Shown: positions 3,973 through 5,670 of the stretch, one piece after another
Layout: the number at the start of each line of letters is the position of its first letter
Numbering within the stretch: the first letter of the stretch is position 1
Origin: Oligoflexia bacterium
Lineage (GTDB): Bacteria; Bdellovibrionota; UBA1018
NCBI GenBank assembly: GCA_903854365.1
Contig: CAINWE010000488.1
Location: forward strand, 1 to 5,670
DNA length: 5,670 bases
Reading direction: 5' to 3'
Made by a program: the position numbers and the translations under genes
The notes under the pieces: generated by a model
Databases searched by the model: none
Seen by the model: the letters and a program-made list of their open reading frames with translations, nothing else
What the model was told of the DNA's origin: nothing

Positions 3973-5670
3973 ATGCATTCTCACGAGCTGGGTAAGTCGT
4001 TTGAGCCTCAGACTTTTGAAACCTCGATCTACGAGTTTTGGGAGAAAAGCAGGTGTTTTGAGGCGTCCGACCAGTCGGCTCCTGAGCAGCAGGCTTTCTG
4101 CATTGTCATTCCTCCTCCCAATGTGACGGGCGTGCTCCATATGGGGCATGCGCTCACGAATACGCTTCAGGATATTCTAATTCGATGGCGAAGAATGCGG
4201 GGCGATAATACGCTCTGGCTTCCGGGTACGGATCATGCGGGGATCGCAACCCAAACCTTGGTGGAAAAAGCCGTTGCTAAGGAGGGGAAAAACGCCGCAG
4301 GTCGTCCGCTTTCTCGTCATGATTTAGGTCGAGAGAAGTTCGTCGAGCGCGTTTGGAAGTGGAAAGAGGAGCATGGGTCGCAGATTAAGAACCAGCTCAA
4401 AAAAATGGGTTCGTCTCTGGATTGGACTCGTGAGCGATTTACGATGGACGAGGGCCTCTCTGCAGCAGTGAGAGAGGTCTTCGTTCGGCTCTATCAGGAA
4501 GGCTTGATTTATCGCGGCGAGCGAATCATTAATTGGTGTCCGCGATGCCAAACAGCGCTTTCTGATCTTGAGGTCGTGCCGACCGATCGAAAAGGAAATT
4601 TTTGGCATATTGTTTATGCGGTGGTGGATGAAAACGGGGCGCCTGTCCTCAATGCTGACCACACACCTGCTCAACTGGTGATTGCGACGACGCGGCCAGA
4701 GACACTGTTGGGGGATACGGCTGTCGCAATTCATCCCGAAGATGAGCGTTATGCGCATTTGCATGGAAAACGCGTGATTCTGCCGCTCATGGGGCGCACG
4801 TTACCCATCATTACGGATACCTATGTGGAGCGCGAGTTTGGCAGCGGGGCGCTCAAGGTGACGCCTGCTCACGATTTTAATGATTATGAAATCGCTAAAC
4901 GTCATGACCTACCCCTGATCTCAGTGATGGGTAAAGATGGCAAGGTGACTCCTGAAGGTGGCGCTTTTGCTGGACTTAAGTTTGCCGAAGCGCGCGAAGC
5001 AGTGGTCCAGAAGCTTCAGGAGCAAGGCCTCCTAGTGAAGACGGAAGATCACGCTCACAAAGTGGGTCTCTGTCAGCGCTGTGACACGGTCGCTGAGCCC
5101 ATGATTTCAAAACAGTGGTTTGTGAAAATTGCTCCTCTGGCTCAACCTGCCATTGAGGCAGTTCAGTCAGGAAAGATTGAGTTTTCTCCCAAGTCTTGGG
5201 ACAAAACTTACTTTGAATGGATGAATAATATTCGGGATTGGTGCATTTCTCGGCAGCTGTGGTGGGGGCATCAAATTCCGGCTTGGTATTGTGGCAAGTG
5301 TGAGGGGATTTCAGTAGCGAAGGCGACGCCGCAGAGCTGTCAGCATTGTGATGCTTCGGCTTCCGAGTTGAAGCAGGATGAGGATGTTCTAGATACCTGG
5401 TTTAGTTCGGCGCTTTGGCCGTTCTCGACTCTGGGGTGGCCGGACTCCACTGCTGCTTTAAAGACGTTTTATCCAACAGCGATTCTTGAGACGGGCTTTG
5501 ATATTATTTTCTTTTGGGTAGCTCGGATGATCATGATGGGTCTCCATTTCATGGGGGACGTCCCTTTTCGTAAGATCTATCTCCATGCGATGGTGCGAGA
5601 TGAAAAGGGCGAGAAGATGTCCAAATCCAAAGGGAATGTGATTGATCCTTTGACAGTGATCCAGCAGCAC
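3973..5670 (+). CDS. valS: Valyl-tRNA synthetase, N-terminal part (cut by window edge)
   Basis: ValRS is a cytoplasmic class I synthetase that charges tRNA-Val and hydrolyses mischarged Thr-tRNA-Val. The frame is open from ATG 3973 to the last base with no stop, giving 566 residues; family members are usually about 850-950, so the anticodon-binding domain and C-terminal coiled coil lie beyond the window. Visible landmarks: PPPNVTGVLHMGH with the HIGH motif as HMGH (56-59), GTDHAGIATQ (85-94), NWCPRCQTALSD (187-198), the editing domain with TTRPETLLGDTAVAIHP (239-255) and KVTPAHDFNDYE (295-306), CQRCD (367-371), WCISRQLWWGHQIP (423-436), a Cys4 pair C440/C443 and C456/C459 that looks like a zinc knuckle, DTWFSSALWPFS (474-485), TGFDIIFFWVARMI (507-520) and the catalytic KMSKS loop (548-552). 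The FFWVARMI segment and the Val-type editing motifs separate it from IleRS and LeuRS. It follows slyD closely. Confidence 0.97.
   Translation, partial: MHSHELGKSFEPQTFETSIYEFWEKSRCFEASDQSAPEQQAFCIVIPPPNVTGVLHMGHALTNTLQDILIRWRRMRGDNTLWLPGTDHAGIATQTLVEKAVAKEGKNAAGRPLSRHDLGREKFVERVWKWKEEHGSQIKNQLKKMGSSLDWTRERFTMDEGLSAAVREVFVRLYQEGLIYRGERIINWCPRCQTALSDLEVVPTDRKGNFWHIVYAVVDENGAPVLNADHTPAQLVIATTRPETLLGDTAVAIHPEDERYAHLHGKRVILPLMGRTLPIITDTYVEREFGSGALKVTPAHDFNDYEIAKRHDLPLISVMGKDGKVTPEGGAFAGLKFAEAREAVVQKLQEQGLLVKTEDHAHKVGLCQRCDTVAEPMISKQWFVKIAPLAQPAIEAVQSGKIEFSPKSWDKTYFEWMNNIRDWCISRQLWWGHQIPAWYCGKCEGISVAKATPQSCQHCDASASELKQDEDVLDTWFSSALWPFSTLGWPDSTAALKTFYPTAILETGFDIIFFWVARMIMMGLHFMGDVPFRKIYLHAMVRDEKGEKMSKSKGNVIDPLTVIQQH

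Noticed and set aside
4324..4764. Minus-strand open frame of 146 codons
   Set aside because: It lies wholly inside the clear valS coding sequence, opposite the editing-domain region, and has no recognisable features.

Overview
The window is an assembled bacterial contig end carrying five protein-coding genes: four complete and one running off the right edge. Bases 1-21 are not genomic. They match the 3' end of a standard Illumina TruSeq adapter/primer, so the left edge is a sequencing artefact. The lineage cannot be fixed from the sequence. Two proteins with Sec-type signal peptides, a SlyD with a His-rich tail and strong AGGAG-type ribosome binding sites suggest a Gram-negative bacterium. 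A Bdellovibrionota or deltaproteobacterial-like origin is possible but only a guess.

Layout: (i) 22-191, an untranslated or mostly non-coding leader; (ii) 192-902 (+), a small transaldolase of the Staphylococcus/Coxiella type; (iii) 903-1045, a short gap with a probable terminator and then a promoter; (iv) 1046-1753 (+), an unrecognised exported protein with an Ala/Pro-rich centre; (v) 1796-3202 (-), an exported cysteine peptidase-like protein of the clostripain (C11) type, convergent with the previous gene, with a G/C-rich hairpin between them; (vi) 3203-3450, a divergent promoter region with promoter candidates for both flanking genes and an unexplained terminator-like hairpin; (vii) 3451-3954 (+), SlyD-type FKBP prolyl isomerase; (viii) 3973-5670 (+), the N-terminal 566 residues of valyl-tRNA synthetase, 18 bases after slyD and probably in the same operon.

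Three genes are housekeeping: transaldolase (pentose phosphate pathway), SlyD (folding and metal handling) and ValRS (translation). Between them sit two exported proteins of accessory character. The most interesting is the C11-like peptidase. It keeps a recognisable His (182) and Cys (235), but has Ala where the family usually has the S1-pocket Asp two residues before the Cys, and it adds about 190 C-terminal residues that I do not recognise. No tRNA, rRNA, CRISPR array, insertion sequence or phage gene was seen.
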